Source of the DNA: an uncultured Lachnospiraceae bacterium
GTDB taxonomy: Bacteria > Bacillota > Clostridia > Lachnospirales > Lachnospiraceae
Assembly (NCBI GenBank): GCA_902796375.1
Contig: CADBOW010000203.1
Location: forward strand, 1 to 11,865
DNA length: 11,865 bases
Direction: 5' to 3'
The notes beneath the pieces are model-generated. The model was not told the origin of the DNA. It searched no databases and saw nothing but the letters and a program-made list of their open reading frames with translations. This document shows, one piece after another, positions 1 to 6,725 of this stretch (the first letter of the stretch is position 1; each line of letters opens with the position of its first letter). Position numbers and translations under genes: made by a program.

Positions 1-197
1 CAGGTGGTGACCCTCCTTCTCGGCGGGATCTCCTGCCCGGTAAAATAGGGCTTCAGCGGTGCCATACCTGCATTGATTAGCAGCAGACTGTTATCATTGT
101 GAGGAACCAGAGAAAAGCTCTTCATCCGAAGATGCTCCTGCTTCTCAAAATAGGAAAGATACATTTCTCTCAGTTCATTAACGCCATACTTTTTCAC
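1..197 (-). CDS. alaS: Alanyl-tRNA synthetase, N-terminal fragment (cut by left window edge)
   Basis: Cytoplasmic enzyme that charges tRNA-Ala with alanine. Only the first 65 codons are in the window. The visible protein reads KKYGVNELREMYLSYFEK near the start, then SFSLVPHND, LLLINAGMAPLKPYFTG and PPRRRVTTC, the opening of the class II catalytic core as found in bacterial AlaS. The start is GTG at 197. It is preceded by AAGGAGG at 208-214 with a 10-base gap, and no in-frame ATG lies further upstream in a sensible position. The start codon overlaps the stop of the 44-residue upstream gene (GTGA), so translation is probably coupled, and the ribosome site lies inside the last codons of that gene. 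I infer the start from the family N-terminus; the identity is very secure. Confidence 0.95.
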   Translation of the reverse strand, partial: MKKYGVNELREMYLSYFEKQEHLRMKSFSLVPHNDNSLLLINAGMAPLKPYFTGQEIPPRRRVTT

Positions 198-328
198 TTC
201 TTTTCTTCCTCCTTGGAATCCTTATGCTTTCTCAACTTGGTGCCGGCGATAAATCCGGCCACGGCAAGGATCAGAAACACAGAATACTTTATAATATAGG
301 TGCCGAATTCGGCAAAAAGATCAGACAT
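194..328 (-). CDS. Small single-pass membrane protein, 44 aa, overlapping alaS
   Basis: An unrecognised small gene. It starts at ATG 328 behind GGAGG (334-338) with a 5-base gap and ends in TGA at 194-196. The product has a short amphipathic N-terminus (MSDLFAEFGTYIIKY), one hydrophobic stretch at about residues 16-29 (SVFLILAVAGFIAG), and a highly charged tail, KLRKHKDSKEEEKK. That layout suggests a single membrane helix with the tail in the cytoplasm (positive-inside rule). Its stop overlaps the alaS GTG by four bases (GTGA), and its KEEEKK codons include the alaS ribosome site, so it is probably cotranscribed and coupled with alaS. No function can be assigned. It could be a true membrane peptide or mainly a leader that sets alaS expression. 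The ribosome site, spacing and sensible composition make it likely to be translated. Confidence 0.75.
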   Translation of the reverse strand: MSDLFAEFGTYIIKYSVFLILAVAGFIAGTKLRKHKDSKEEEKK

Positions 329-398
329 ATAGGCCTCCATTCTATATCTTCATATGTCTACGGTGACTATTCGTTCCCTCCGCCGGCCGCAGCGCCTC

Positions 399-411
399 CA
401 TGCTTCGCATG
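399..411. repeat. Short perfect hairpin with TTC loop, arm 1 of the element
   Basis: CATGC-TTC-GCATG is a perfect 5-base-pair palindrome with a 3-base spacer. It shares the core TGCTTCGCA with the hairpin at 457-469, so the two are probably related units within the larger element. Confidence 0.7.
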
Positions 412-456
412 TAGGACGCGTCTCCGACGCTCAAAGCTGCGGCGGGGGCGGAGGCT

Positions 457-469
457 CCTGCTTCGCAGG
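457..469. repeat. Short perfect hairpin with TTC loop, arm 2 of the element
   Basis: CCTGC-TTC-GCAGG has the same arm length and loop as the hairpin at 399-411, with the shared core TGCTTCGCA. The outer base pairs differ in a compensated way, which fits selection for, or duplication of, a hairpin. Confidence 0.7.
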
Positions 470-529
470 CCAGCCATTCAGTTCCAGCGCTTTGCATGCA
501 AGCATGCAGCGTTGGAACTGAATGACTGG
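470..529. repeat. Long imperfect inverted repeat (17-base arms) within the element
   Basis: The arm at 470-486 (CCAGCCATTCAGTTCCA) pairs with 513-529 (TGGAACTGAATGACTGG) with one mismatch. CGCT (488-491) pairs with AGCG (508-511), and two GCATGC copies (494-499 and 502-507) sit at the tip. It is a very stable hairpin on either strand, with no T-run on the minus strand after it. Confidence 0.8.
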
Positions 530-539
530 TCACGAATAG

Positions 540-1802
540 TCACCTGCGTTCTGCCAGTTCCCTAACCACCTCGGTCCAGGTGGTGTCGCGTTCTGCCATG
601 AGTACCATCAGATGATACAGCAGATCGGAAATCTCATATTTCAGCTCTTCCTTATCCGGATTCTTGGCTGCGATCACAACCTCCGTTGCCTCCTCACCCA
701 CCTTCTTCAGGATCTTGTCGATGCCCTTTTCGAAGAGATAATTGGTATAGGAGCCTTCCTTCGGATTTGCCTTACGATCCATGATCACATCGTAGACATC
801 CTGGAATACCGTAAGCGGATTCGTATCATTATATTCCTTCTTTACCAGCGGGGTATAGAAGCAGCTGCGGTTGCCCGTGTGGCATGCAGCTCCGATCTGG
901 GATACCTTCGCAAGGCTGGTATCCTTGTCACAGTCGATATCCAGAGACTTGACATACTGGAAATGGCCGCTGGTCTCACCCTTCACCCAAAGGGTTTCAC
1001 GACTTCTGGAATAATAGGTCATGCGGCCGGTTTCCAGGGTCTTCTCGAAGGATTCGGCATTCATATATGCCATCATAAGCACATCCTTGGTCTTGTAATC
1101 CTGTACGATGCAGGGAACCAGCCCCTTCTCATCCGTCTTGAATTCGGAGAAGGGAACCGCGCTTTCATAGAGATTCACGGGAACCCCCGCTTCCCGGCAG
1201 GCATGCTTGATCTTCATAATGTCATGCTGCTCCAGATTGTAAAGGCTTACAACCTCGGCATTGGTATCATTTAACAGCTCGGCGATATCGGAGCCGTCGG
1301 TGCTGAAGGAGGAAACGATCACCGGAAGACCCACCTCCCGCTTGATCTCCTTCACATATTCATTGTAACGGTTCAGCTTTCCGTAGTGTACCAGGAGAAG
1401 CTCTCCGGCACCGGCCTCCTTCAGGGCCTTGCCGTATGTTATCGGATCCTCACAGTCCGTAAGATCTATGGTCACTATGATCCGGTCGGAACCGAACCGG
1501 TCGGATGCTTCCTTCACGATGGAAATGTCATCCAGCGGCGCAGACTTCATGCACACCTTGGAGGCTCCTGCATAAAGCAGCTTCTTAACATCCTCCAGCC
1601 GGCGCACGCCGCCGCAGGCGATAATGGGAACGTCCACTTCTCTGGAAATCTCGCGGAGTATGGGTATATTCTTCTCCAATCCCTCACGTGATGCATTGCT
1701 GTCAAAGAATGCAATGGCATCCGCGCCCATGTCATTATAGAGTTTTGCATCAGCAACTGCATTTTCCAGAGTGACGCAGGGAATGATCTGTTTTTCGTCC
1801 AT
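540..1802 (-). CDS. hisIE: HisIE with an N-terminal degenerate HisA/HisF-like domain
   Basis: Catalyses steps 2 and 3 of histidine synthesis: HisE removes pyrophosphate from PR-ATP and HisI opens the ring of PR-AMP. Residues 1 to about 225 resemble a HisA/HisF barrel (IIPC at 6-9, CGGVR at 63-67, AGASKV at 78-83, TID at 111-113). HisI spans about 227-318, with W272VKGETSG, DIDCD (288-292) and CHTGNRSC (307-314), which include the expected metal ligands. HisE spans about 330-420, with KVGEEATEVVIAAK (367-380) and EISDLLYHL (390-398). At 420 residues it is about twice the length of an ordinary HisIE. In the barrel, the position of the HisF catalytic Asp11 is Thr11, while Asp113 matches the second catalytic aspartate; the second phosphate loop (SGG) is also lost. 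The domain is thus probably not a working cyclase. The start has AGGAGG six bases upstream. It is the last gene of the his operon, and its stop codon lies inside a 13-base inverted repeat. Confidence 0.93.
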   Translation of the reverse strand: MDEKQIIPCVTLENAVADAKLYNDMGADAIAFFDSNASREGLEKNIPILREISREVDVPIIACGGVRRLEDVKKLLYAGASKVCMKSAPLDDISIVKEASDRFGSDRIIVTIDLTDCEDPITYGKALKEAGAGELLLVHYGKLNRYNEYVKEIKREVGLPVIVSSFSTDGSDIAELLNDTNAEVVSLYNLEQHDIMKIKHACREAGVPVNLYESAVPFSEFKTDEKGLVPCIVQDYKTKDVLMMAYMNAESFEKTLETGRMTYYSRSRETLWVKGETSGHFQYVKSLDIDCDKDTSLAKVSQIGAACHTGNRSCFYTPLVKKEYNDTNPLTVFQDVYDVIMDRKANPKEGSYTNYLFEKGIDKILKKVGEEATEVVIAAKNPDKEELKYEISDLLYHLMVLMAERDTTWTEVVRELAERR

Positions 1803-1836
1803 AGTATTCCTCCTGTTCTTCTGCTCCCGCGGGATA

Positions 1837-2430
1837 TTACAGGGAACCCTTTGTAGAAAGGATCTCTCCGTTCAGCCGCTCGTCGATCCGGGTGGCCAGG
1901 TGCAGCGCATTCGCAAATGCTTTAAAGGCTGCTTCTATAATATGATGATTATTGCTTCCGGACAACTGACGCAGGTGGAGATTCATTTCTCCTGCATAGG
2001 ATACGGCATAGAAGAATTCCTTCACCATTTCCGTATCCATATATCCCACCTTCGGGGTGGTCAGATTCAGGTCATAGGACAGATAGGGACGTCCGGACAG
2101 GTCAATGGCACAGAGGACCAGCGCATCATCCATGGGCATGGTGAAGGATGCGTATCTGCGAATGCCGGCCTTGTCACCCACTGCTTCCCGGATGGCCTTT
2201 CCAAGCACGATCCCCGTATCTTCAATGGTGTGATGACTGTCTACGTAGAGATCCCCCTTCGCCACAAGGCTCATATCAAAGAAGCCGTGCTTCGCGAAGC
2301 TCTTCAGCATATGATCGAAGAATCCGATCCCCGTGTCTACCGAAGCAACTCCGGTACCGTCCAGATTCAGCGCCAGAGAGATATCCGTCTCACTGGTGGT
2401 ACGTGCCAATGAACTCTTTCTGTCCTCCAT
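1837..2430 (-). CDS. hisB: Imidazoleglycerol-phosphate dehydratase
   Basis: Dehydrates imidazole glycerol phosphate to imidazole acetol phosphate, a late step in histidine synthesis, as a cytoplasmic manganese-dependent oligomer. The protein is 197 residues, the usual length for the single-function enzyme; there is no phosphatase domain as in the E. coli fusion. Metal and substrate motifs are intact: FFDHML (37-42), HGFFD (48-52), DSHHTIED (64-71), MDDALV (100-105) and NNHHIIE (160-166). It starts at ATG 2430, with purine-rich AAGGA about 10 bases upstream. It lies 31 bases after hisD and 34 bases before hisIE in the same operon. Nothing is unusual. Confidence 0.97.
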   Translation of the reverse strand: MEDRKSSLARTTSETDISLALNLDGTGVASVDTGIGFFDHMLKSFAKHGFFDMSLVAKGDLYVDSHHTIEDTGIVLGKAIREAVGDKAGIRRYASFTMPMDDALVLCAIDLSGRPYLSYDLNLTTPKVGYMDTEMVKEFFYAVSYAGEMNLHLRQLSGSNNHHIIEAAFKAFANALHLATRIDERLNGEILSTKGSL

Positions 2431-2461
2431 ATCCTATCATTCCTTTCCTGTAATATGTATT

Positions 2462-3754
2462 TCAATCCTCAAAACGGACCTTTACGGAATTTGCATGGGC
2501 CGTCAGCCCTTCCGATTCGGCAAAGGTCATTATGTCCTTATAAACCGGTTCCAACGCCTCTCTGGAATAGGAAATGATACTGGATTTCTTAATGAAATCA
2601 TCTACTCCGAGGGGTGAGAAGAACCTTGCGGTTCCATTGGTGGGAAGCACATGATTCGGACCGGCAAAATAGTCGCCCAGAGGCTCCGAGGAATACTCTC
2701 CCAGGAACATGGCACCGGCATTCTTGATCCGTGTCATGGTCTGGAAGGGATCCTTCGTCAGGATCTCCATATGCTCCGGTGCAAGAAGGTTTGCGGTCTC
2801 GATGGCATCCTCCATGCTCTCTGCCACCAGAATATATCCGAACTGATCCAGAGATTTCTGAATGATTTCCTTACGCTCCAGCTCTGCAGTAAAGCGATCC
2901 GTCCATTCGGACACCTCATTTGCCAGCTTCTCACTGGTGGTCACCAGAATTGCTGAGGCAAGCTCATCATGCTCTGCCTGAGACAGCAGGTCAGCCGCAA
3001 CATATTTCGGATTCGGTGTATCATCGGCAAGCACCAGGATCTCGCTGGGACCTGCGATGGAATCTATACTGACATGTCCGAATACCACACGCTTTGCGAT
3101 GGCTACGAAGATATTTCCCGGGCCTACGATCTTGTCCACCTTCGGGATGGTCTCGGTCCCATAGGCAAGTGCTGCGATGGCCTGAGCCCCGCCGCATTTG
3201 TAGATCTCCGTAACGCCGGCCTCATGTGCGGCAACCAGTGTGTTGGGATATACCGTGCCTTCGGAATTACAGGGTGTGGTCATGATAATGTTGGGAACCC
3301 CGGCAACTTTGGCAGGGATCACATTCATCAGAACCGTCGAAGGATATGCGGCCTTGCCGCCCGGCACATAAACGCCTGCATATTCCACCGGGGCGATCTT
3401 CTGCCCCAGAATGGAACCATCCGGCTTCGTTGTGATCCAGCTGTTTCTCTTCTGAAGTGTATGATACTCCTCGATATTCCGGATTGCCTTCCGGATCACG
3501 GACAGTAGCTCCGGATCTACGGCATCATATGCCGCCCGGATCTCCTCCTCCGTCACCCGCATGGTCTCCGAAGTGAGAGCGGCCTTGTCAAACCGGGCCG
3601 TATACTCCAGCAGAGCTTCATCTCCACGATTATGAACCTCTGCAACGATCTCCTTTACGGTAGCCTCATAGGGGCCGTAATCGTCCGGGCTCCGCCGGAT
3701 CAGATCCGTCAGCAGATTTTTCTGAGTTTCCTTTGTCAGTTTTACGATCTTCAT
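2462..3754 (-). CDS. hisD: Histidinol dehydrogenase
   Basis: Performs the last two oxidations, L-histidinol to histidinal to histidine, with NAD+ and zinc in the cytoplasm. At 430 residues it is full length. Visible motifs are YVPGGKAAYPS (129-139), VGPGN (210-214), DSIAGPSEI (231-239), the zinc ligands Gln259 and His262 in SQAEHD, the catalytic pair Glu327-His328 in LAPEHME, and the further zinc ligands Asp361 (GDYFAGPNHVLPT) and His420 (TAHAN). Assignments follow the known E. coli enzyme. The ATG overlaps the hisG stop as ATGA (3751-3754). AAGGAG lies five bases upstream within hisG, which indicates translational coupling. Confidence 0.98.
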   Translation of the reverse strand: MKIVKLTKETQKNLLTDLIRRSPDDYGPYEATVKEIVAEVHNRGDEALLEYTARFDKAALTSETMRVTEEEIRAAYDAVDPELLSVIRKAIRNIEEYHTLQKRNSWITTKPDGSILGQKIAPVEYAGVYVPGGKAAYPSTVLMNVIPAKVAGVPNIIMTTPCNSEGTVYPNTLVAAHEAGVTEIYKCGGAQAIAALAYGTETIPKVDKIVGPGNIFVAIAKRVVFGHVSIDSIAGPSEILVLADDTPNPKYVAADLLSQAEHDELASAILVTTSEKLANEVSEWTDRFTAELERKEIIQKSLDQFGYILVAESMEDAIETANLLAPEHMEILTKDPFQTMTRIKNAGAMFLGEYSSEPLGDYFAGPNHVLPTNGTARFFSPLGVDDFIKKSSIISYSREALEPVYKDIMTFAESEGLTAHANSVKVRFED

Positions 3755-4410
3755 GCAGTCTCCTTCTGTTCACTCTTCAAAGCGTCAGCCACATCGGTCA
3801 GAAATGAGCGGATCCGCGCATGTTCCATCTTCAGGCTGACCTGATTCACCACGATCCTTGCGGAAAGGGGGCAGACCTCCTCCAGAACGGCAAGTCCGTT
3901 CTCCCGGAGTGTGGAACCGGTTTCCACGATATCTACGATCACATCTGCCAGACCGACGATGGGTGCAAGCTCCACCGAACCGTTCAGCTTAATGATCTCC
4001 ACGCTCTGATTCTTCTTATTCTGAAAATAATTCTTGGCAATATTCGGATATTTGGAAGCCACTCGGATGATCTCATTTCTCTTCAGCAGGTCTCTGGCTT
4101 CCTCCGGTCCGCAGACACACATTTTGCAGGCTCCGTATCCCAGATCCAGAACCTCATACAGATTCCGGTTTTCCTCCAGCAGGGTATCCTTTCCTACCAC
4201 GCCGATATCAGCCACCCCGTATTCCACATAGGTGGGAACGTCACTGGGCTTGGCCAGAAAGAACTTCAGTCCCAGCTCTTCATTTGTGAAAATGAGCTTC
4301 CGGGTATCCGGATCCTTCATCTCGGCACAGGTAATACCGATCTTCTCAAAGAGGGCCATGGATTTTTTGGCGAGTCGTCCCTTCGCCAGGGCAAATGTAA
4401 GATATCGCAT
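3751..4410 (-). CDS. hisG: ATP phosphoribosyltransferase, short form catalytic subunit
   Basis: Catalyses the first committed step, joining PRPP and ATP to give phosphoribosyl-ATP. At 219 residues this is the short form (HisGS), which lacks the C-terminal histidine-binding domain and works only in complex with HisZ, encoded immediately upstream. Motifs include ALAKGRL (7-13), VADIGVVGKD (66-75), and the PRPP-binding segment ADVIVDIVETGSTLRENGL (155-173). The ATG at 4410 directly follows the hisZ stop codon (TAAATG), with GAGGAGG eight bases upstream inside the hisZ end, so the two subunits are probably made in coupled fashion. Feedback inhibition by histidine would be expected through HisZ. 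Confidence 0.97.
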   Translation of the reverse strand: MRYLTFALAKGRLAKKSMALFEKIGITCAEMKDPDTRKLIFTNEELGLKFFLAKPSDVPTYVEYGVADIGVVGKDTLLEENRNLYEVLDLGYGACKMCVCGPEEARDLLKRNEIIRVASKYPNIAKNYFQNKKNQSVEIIKLNGSVELAPIVGLADVIVDIVETGSTLRENGLAVLEEVCPLSARIVVNQVSLKMEHARIRSFLTDVADALKSEQKETA

Positions 4411-5715
4411 TTAAAAATCCTCCTCTTTCAGTTCGCTGTAGATCAGATTCTTCTCCGTACAGGTGATCCTGTCGCTCACCAGGATCCTTTCATCCGAAAG
4501 GAAGAAATATACGGTCTTCACCCGGTTTCTGTCCGCATAGGCCAGATATTCCGTCAGGGCATGTCGTGTGGACTTGCGGATCAGCTCGGTCTTGATCCCG
4601 GCATTCCGAAGCCGCTTTCCCAGATTTACGGCAGGCTCCTGATTCTCGATGGGATAGATCACGAGTACCCGGTCGATGGGACTGTCCGGCAGGATCTGCT
4701 GTCTGCTGAGGGCGGTCATCAGCTCATCGATCACGATGGCAAACCCGATGGACGGCGCATCCTTTCCGAACTGCTGCAGCAATGTATTATACCGTCCTCC
4801 CCGGACGATGGCGTCACCGGTTCCGTAGGTATAACCACTGAATACGATCCCGGTATAATAATCATAATCATTCAGCATTCCCAGATCGATGCTGATGTAT
4901 TTTTCATATCCATAATATGATACAGCATGATACACCTTCCGCAGACGCTCGATGGCATCCAGTGCCCTTCTGCTGGTGGTAAAGCTCTCTGCCAGGTCCA
5001 GAGCCTTCAGGGAACCGATCATCTGATCAAAACGATGCAGTGCTTCACGGATCCGTTCCGGAATGTCCAGATTGTCTGCATACTCACTGAGGCCGAAGAA
5101 ATTCCGGATCTGTATGAAATCGCGGATCCGATCCTCCTCCTCGGCGCTGGCGCCGGCTTCCTCCATCAGTCCCTTAAAATAATCCACCTGTCCGATGACG
5201 ATCTGAAATTCCGTAAGTCCGGCGGCCTTCAGGGTATCCACCACGCAGGAGATCATTTCCGCATCGGCAGCGGAGCTGTCGTCATTCACCAGCTCACAGC
5301 CGATCTGAGTTCTCTCGTTGCGCTTTCCCTGATGCTGCAGAACATTCTTGAAGGTCTTTCCTTCATAACAGAGGCGGATGGGAAGCTCTTCTTCCTTATA
5401 ATACTTCGCAACACAGCGGGCTACGCTGGGTGTGAAGTCCGGCCGCATGACCAGGGTATTGTTATCCCGGTCAAAGAATTTGTACATTTCGTTGGAATGG
5501 GCAGATCCTTTCTCCATATTGAAGATATTAAAATATTCGAAACTGGGAGTTTCGATGTCATGATAGCTATACAAATGCAGCACATGATGAATATTCCGGA
5601 GCAGCTGATTTCTCTGTCTTTCTTCATCTCCGTAAATGTCACGTACACCCTCCGGGGTGTGAAGCAATGTCTCTCTCATAACGCTTTGGCATTCCTCATT
5701 TCTCATTATTTCCAT
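4411..5715 (-). CDS. hisZ: ATP phosphoribosyltransferase regulatory subunit (HisRS-like)
   Basis: Regulatory partner of short HisG, derived from histidyl-tRNA synthetase but without charging activity. The protein has TPEGVRDIY (20-28), class II motif-2-like RPDFTPSVAR (91-100) and LCYEGKTFKN (115-124), then MLNDYDYYTG (280-289) where true HisRS has an arginine-containing RGLDYY motif, and RGGRYNTLL (305-313). Residues about 345-434 form an extra C-terminal domain like the HisRS anticodon-binding fold. The missing arginine motif and the adjacency to short hisG favour HisZ over HisS. The start is uncertain: ATG 5715 and 5706 have weak ribosome sites. ATG 5679 gives a protein beginning MRETLLHTPEG, closer to what I expect of family members, with GAGGAA about 12 bases upstream. 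First gene of the his operon. Confidence 0.93.
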   Translation of the reverse strand: MEIMRNEECQSVMRETLLHTPEGVRDIYGDEERQRNQLLRNIHHVLHLYSYHDIETPSFEYFNIFNMEKGSAHSNEMYKFFDRDNNTLVMRPDFTPSVARCVAKYYKEEELPIRLCYEGKTFKNVLQHQGKRNERTQIGCELVNDDSSAADAEMISCVVDTLKAAGLTEFQIVIGQVDYFKGLMEEAGASAEEEDRIRDFIQIRNFFGLSEYADNLDIPERIREALHRFDQMIGSLKALDLAESFTTSRRALDAIERLRKVYHAVSYYGYEKYISIDLGMLNDYDYYTGIVFSGYTYGTGDAIVRGGRYNTLLQQFGKDAPSIGFAIVIDELMTALSRQQILPDSPIDRVLVIYPIENQEPAVNLGKRLRNAGIKTELIRKSTRHALTEYLAYADRNRVKTVYFFLSDERILVSDRITCTEKNLIYSELKEEDF

Positions 5716-5756
5716 CTGCCCGGAACCTGGATTCCCATAATTACACAGATAGAACT

Positions 5757-5785
5757 ATTTTAATCCAATCCGCATTTTGTTTCAA
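5757..5785 (-). promoter_or_regulatory. Promoter of the his operon
   Basis: On the minus strand TTGAAA (5780-5785) and TAAAAT (5757-5762) are separated by 17 bases, close to the sigma-A consensus. Transcription would start near 5750, leaving a leader of about 35 to 70 bases before hisZ, too short for a T-box. A 12-base palindrome, ATTCTTTTGAAT (5789-5800), sits just upstream of the -35 and could be an operator, but that is speculative. Confidence 0.65.
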
Positions 5786-5829
5786 GACATTCTTTTGAAT
5801 CCGGATATATTTTTCAGCCGCCACAGGTG

Positions 5830-5843
5830 CGAACATTCGTTTG
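5830..5843. promoter_or_regulatory. SOS box (LexA operator)
   Basis: CGAACATTCGTTTG matches the Gram-positive LexA operator CGAACRNRYGTTYG at 13 of 14 positions. It overlaps the start of the lexA -35 region, as expected for autorepression. It lies about 45 bases upstream of the his -35 on the other strand, so an effect on his transcription is less likely. Confidence 0.88.
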
Positions 5844-5869
5844 CATTTTCGAAAATAGTATGTTATACT
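5841..5869 (+). promoter_or_regulatory. Promoter of lexA
   Basis: TTGCAT (5841-5846) is followed after 17 bases by TATACT (5864-5869), with an extended -10 TG at 5861-5862. The extended -10 probably compensates for a weak -35. The SOS box overlaps the -35. A strong ribosome site, AGGAGG (5896-5901), lies six bases before the lexA ATG. Confidence 0.75.
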
Positions 5870-5907
5870 GAATAAAATAATCTTGATCGTATGATAGGAG
5901 GTCTTCC

Positions 5908-6537
5908 ATGAGTTTAACTGATAAGCCGGCACTTTCCGCCAAGCAAAAGGAGATTTTGGAGTATATCAAACAGTGTATCCTTTCAAAGGGATATCCGCCG
6001 TCGGTACGTGAGATCTGCGAAGCCGTTCATCTCAGCTCCACTTCTTCGGTTCACTCCCAGCTGAACACTCTTGAGAACAAAGGCTATATCCGTCGAGATC
6101 CTACGAAGCCCAGAACTCTGGAGATCGTGGATGATGACAATTTCAATCTTGCCCGAAGAGAGATCGTAAATGTTCCTCTTCTCGGTCAGGTCGCCGCCGG
6201 GCAGCCGCTCCTTGCGGTTGAGAATATCGAGAATTATATTCCCATCCTTCCGGAGTATCTTCCGAATGCCCCGTCCTTTATGCTTCGTGTGAAGGGCGAC
6301 AGCATGATCAATGTGGGAATCTTTGACCGGGACCTTCTCATTGTAGAGCAGACTTCCACAGCCCGGAACGGGGATATCGTGGTTGCCCTGATCGATGATT
6401 CCGTCACCGTAAAGACCTTTTACAAGGAGATGAATCAGATCCGACTTCAGCCGGAGAATGATACCATGGATCCCATCATTGTTCCGGACTGTACGATCCT
6501 GGGACGTGTGGTAGGTGTATTCCGGATCCTGCGGTAA
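5908..6537 (+). CDS. lexA: LexA SOS repressor
   Basis: Transcriptional repressor of the DNA-damage response, which cleaves itself when stimulated by RecA filaments. At 209 residues it has the normal length. Residues 1-70 are the winged helix-turn-helix domain (KQKEILEYI, PPSVREICEAVHLSSTSSVHSQL). The self-cleavage site is Ala97-Gly98 in QVAAGQP. The S24-type protease core has Ser132 (GDSM) and Lys169 (VTVK) as the catalytic pair. The gene is the only one on the plus strand, divergent from the his operon, and carries its own SOS box, so autoregulation is expected. It ends 65 bases before a strong terminator. Nothing in the protein is unusual. Confidence 0.98.
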   Translation: MSLTDKPALSAKQKEILEYIKQCILSKGYPPSVREICEAVHLSSTSSVHSQLNTLENKGYIRRDPTKPRTLEIVDDDNFNLARREIVNVPLLGQVAAGQPLLAVENIENYIPILPEYLPNAPSFMLRVKGDSMINVGIFDRDLLIVEQTSTARNGDIVVALIDDSVTVKTFYKEMNQIRLQPENDTMDPIIVPDCTILGRVVGVFRILR

Positions 6538-6602
6538 TGAAATGCTCCATTGAACAGAACATAGAACGGAAGGATCCGTTTACCTGAAAGATCCATACAA
6601 TT

Positions 6603-6668
6603 AAAAAAGCGGCGGGTTCTGCCTGGTGCATCTCAACAGAGGATGCCTGCAGAACCCGCCGCTTTTAT
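6603..6668. terminator. Bidirectional intrinsic terminator between lexA and the convergent unit
   Basis: A perfect 18-base-pair stem pairs 6605-6622 with 6649-6666 (core GCGGCGGGTTCTGC). The 26-base loop can itself pair partly (GCATC with GATGC). Followed rightward it ends in TTTTAT; leftward it ends in six T residues (AAAAAA at 6603-6608). It thus can stop lexA transcripts and those of the small-peptide unit coming from the right. Confidence 0.92.
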
Positions 6669-6725
6669 CTTATCTTATCCTGTTGGAACATCCCGACGAC
6701 CGGGACCATATTTCTGATTTGTGTT

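Larger units (their letters stand above)
362..544. repeat. 183-base hairpin-rich element bounded by 13-base inverted repeats
   Basis: The ends are perfect inverted repeats: GGTGACTATTCGT (362-374) and ACGAATAGTCACC (532-544). Inside are two further long inverted repeats. One pairs 377-393 with 436-454 (GC-rich, imperfect). The other pairs 470-486 with 513-529 (17 pairs with one mismatch), with GCATGC arms nested in it. Three short hairpins add to this: CATGCTTCGCATG (399-411), GCGTC/GACGC (418-430) and CCTGCTTCGCAGG (457-469). The whole can fold as a closed stem with several arms on either strand. No T-run follows, so it is not an ordinary terminator. I see no flanking target duplication and no coding sequence. 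It looks like a non-autonomous MITE or REP-like element, or a structured RNA in the his-alaS gap; which of these is inference. Confidence 0.75.

Noticed and set aside
342..533. A 63-codon minus-strand frame across the hairpin-rich element
   Set aside because: It arises from the GC-rich inverted repeats, has no ribosome site and no protein-like composition.
362..544. CRISPR-like array or intrinsic terminator in the his-alaS gap
   Set aside because: There are no evenly spaced repeats with unique spacers, and no T-run follows the stems on either strand.
3820..4920. A 366-codon plus-strand frame opposite hisG and hisZ
   Set aside because: It is the antisense of two well-conserved genes, spans their junction and shows no family motif.
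5686..5907. T-box or other riboswitch upstream of hisZ
   Set aside because: The leader after the promoter is too short and lacks a specifier stem or terminator/antiterminator pair.
5741..5932. A 63-codon minus-strand frame across the lexA-his control region
   Set aside because: It covers both promoters and the SOS box and has no ribosome site.
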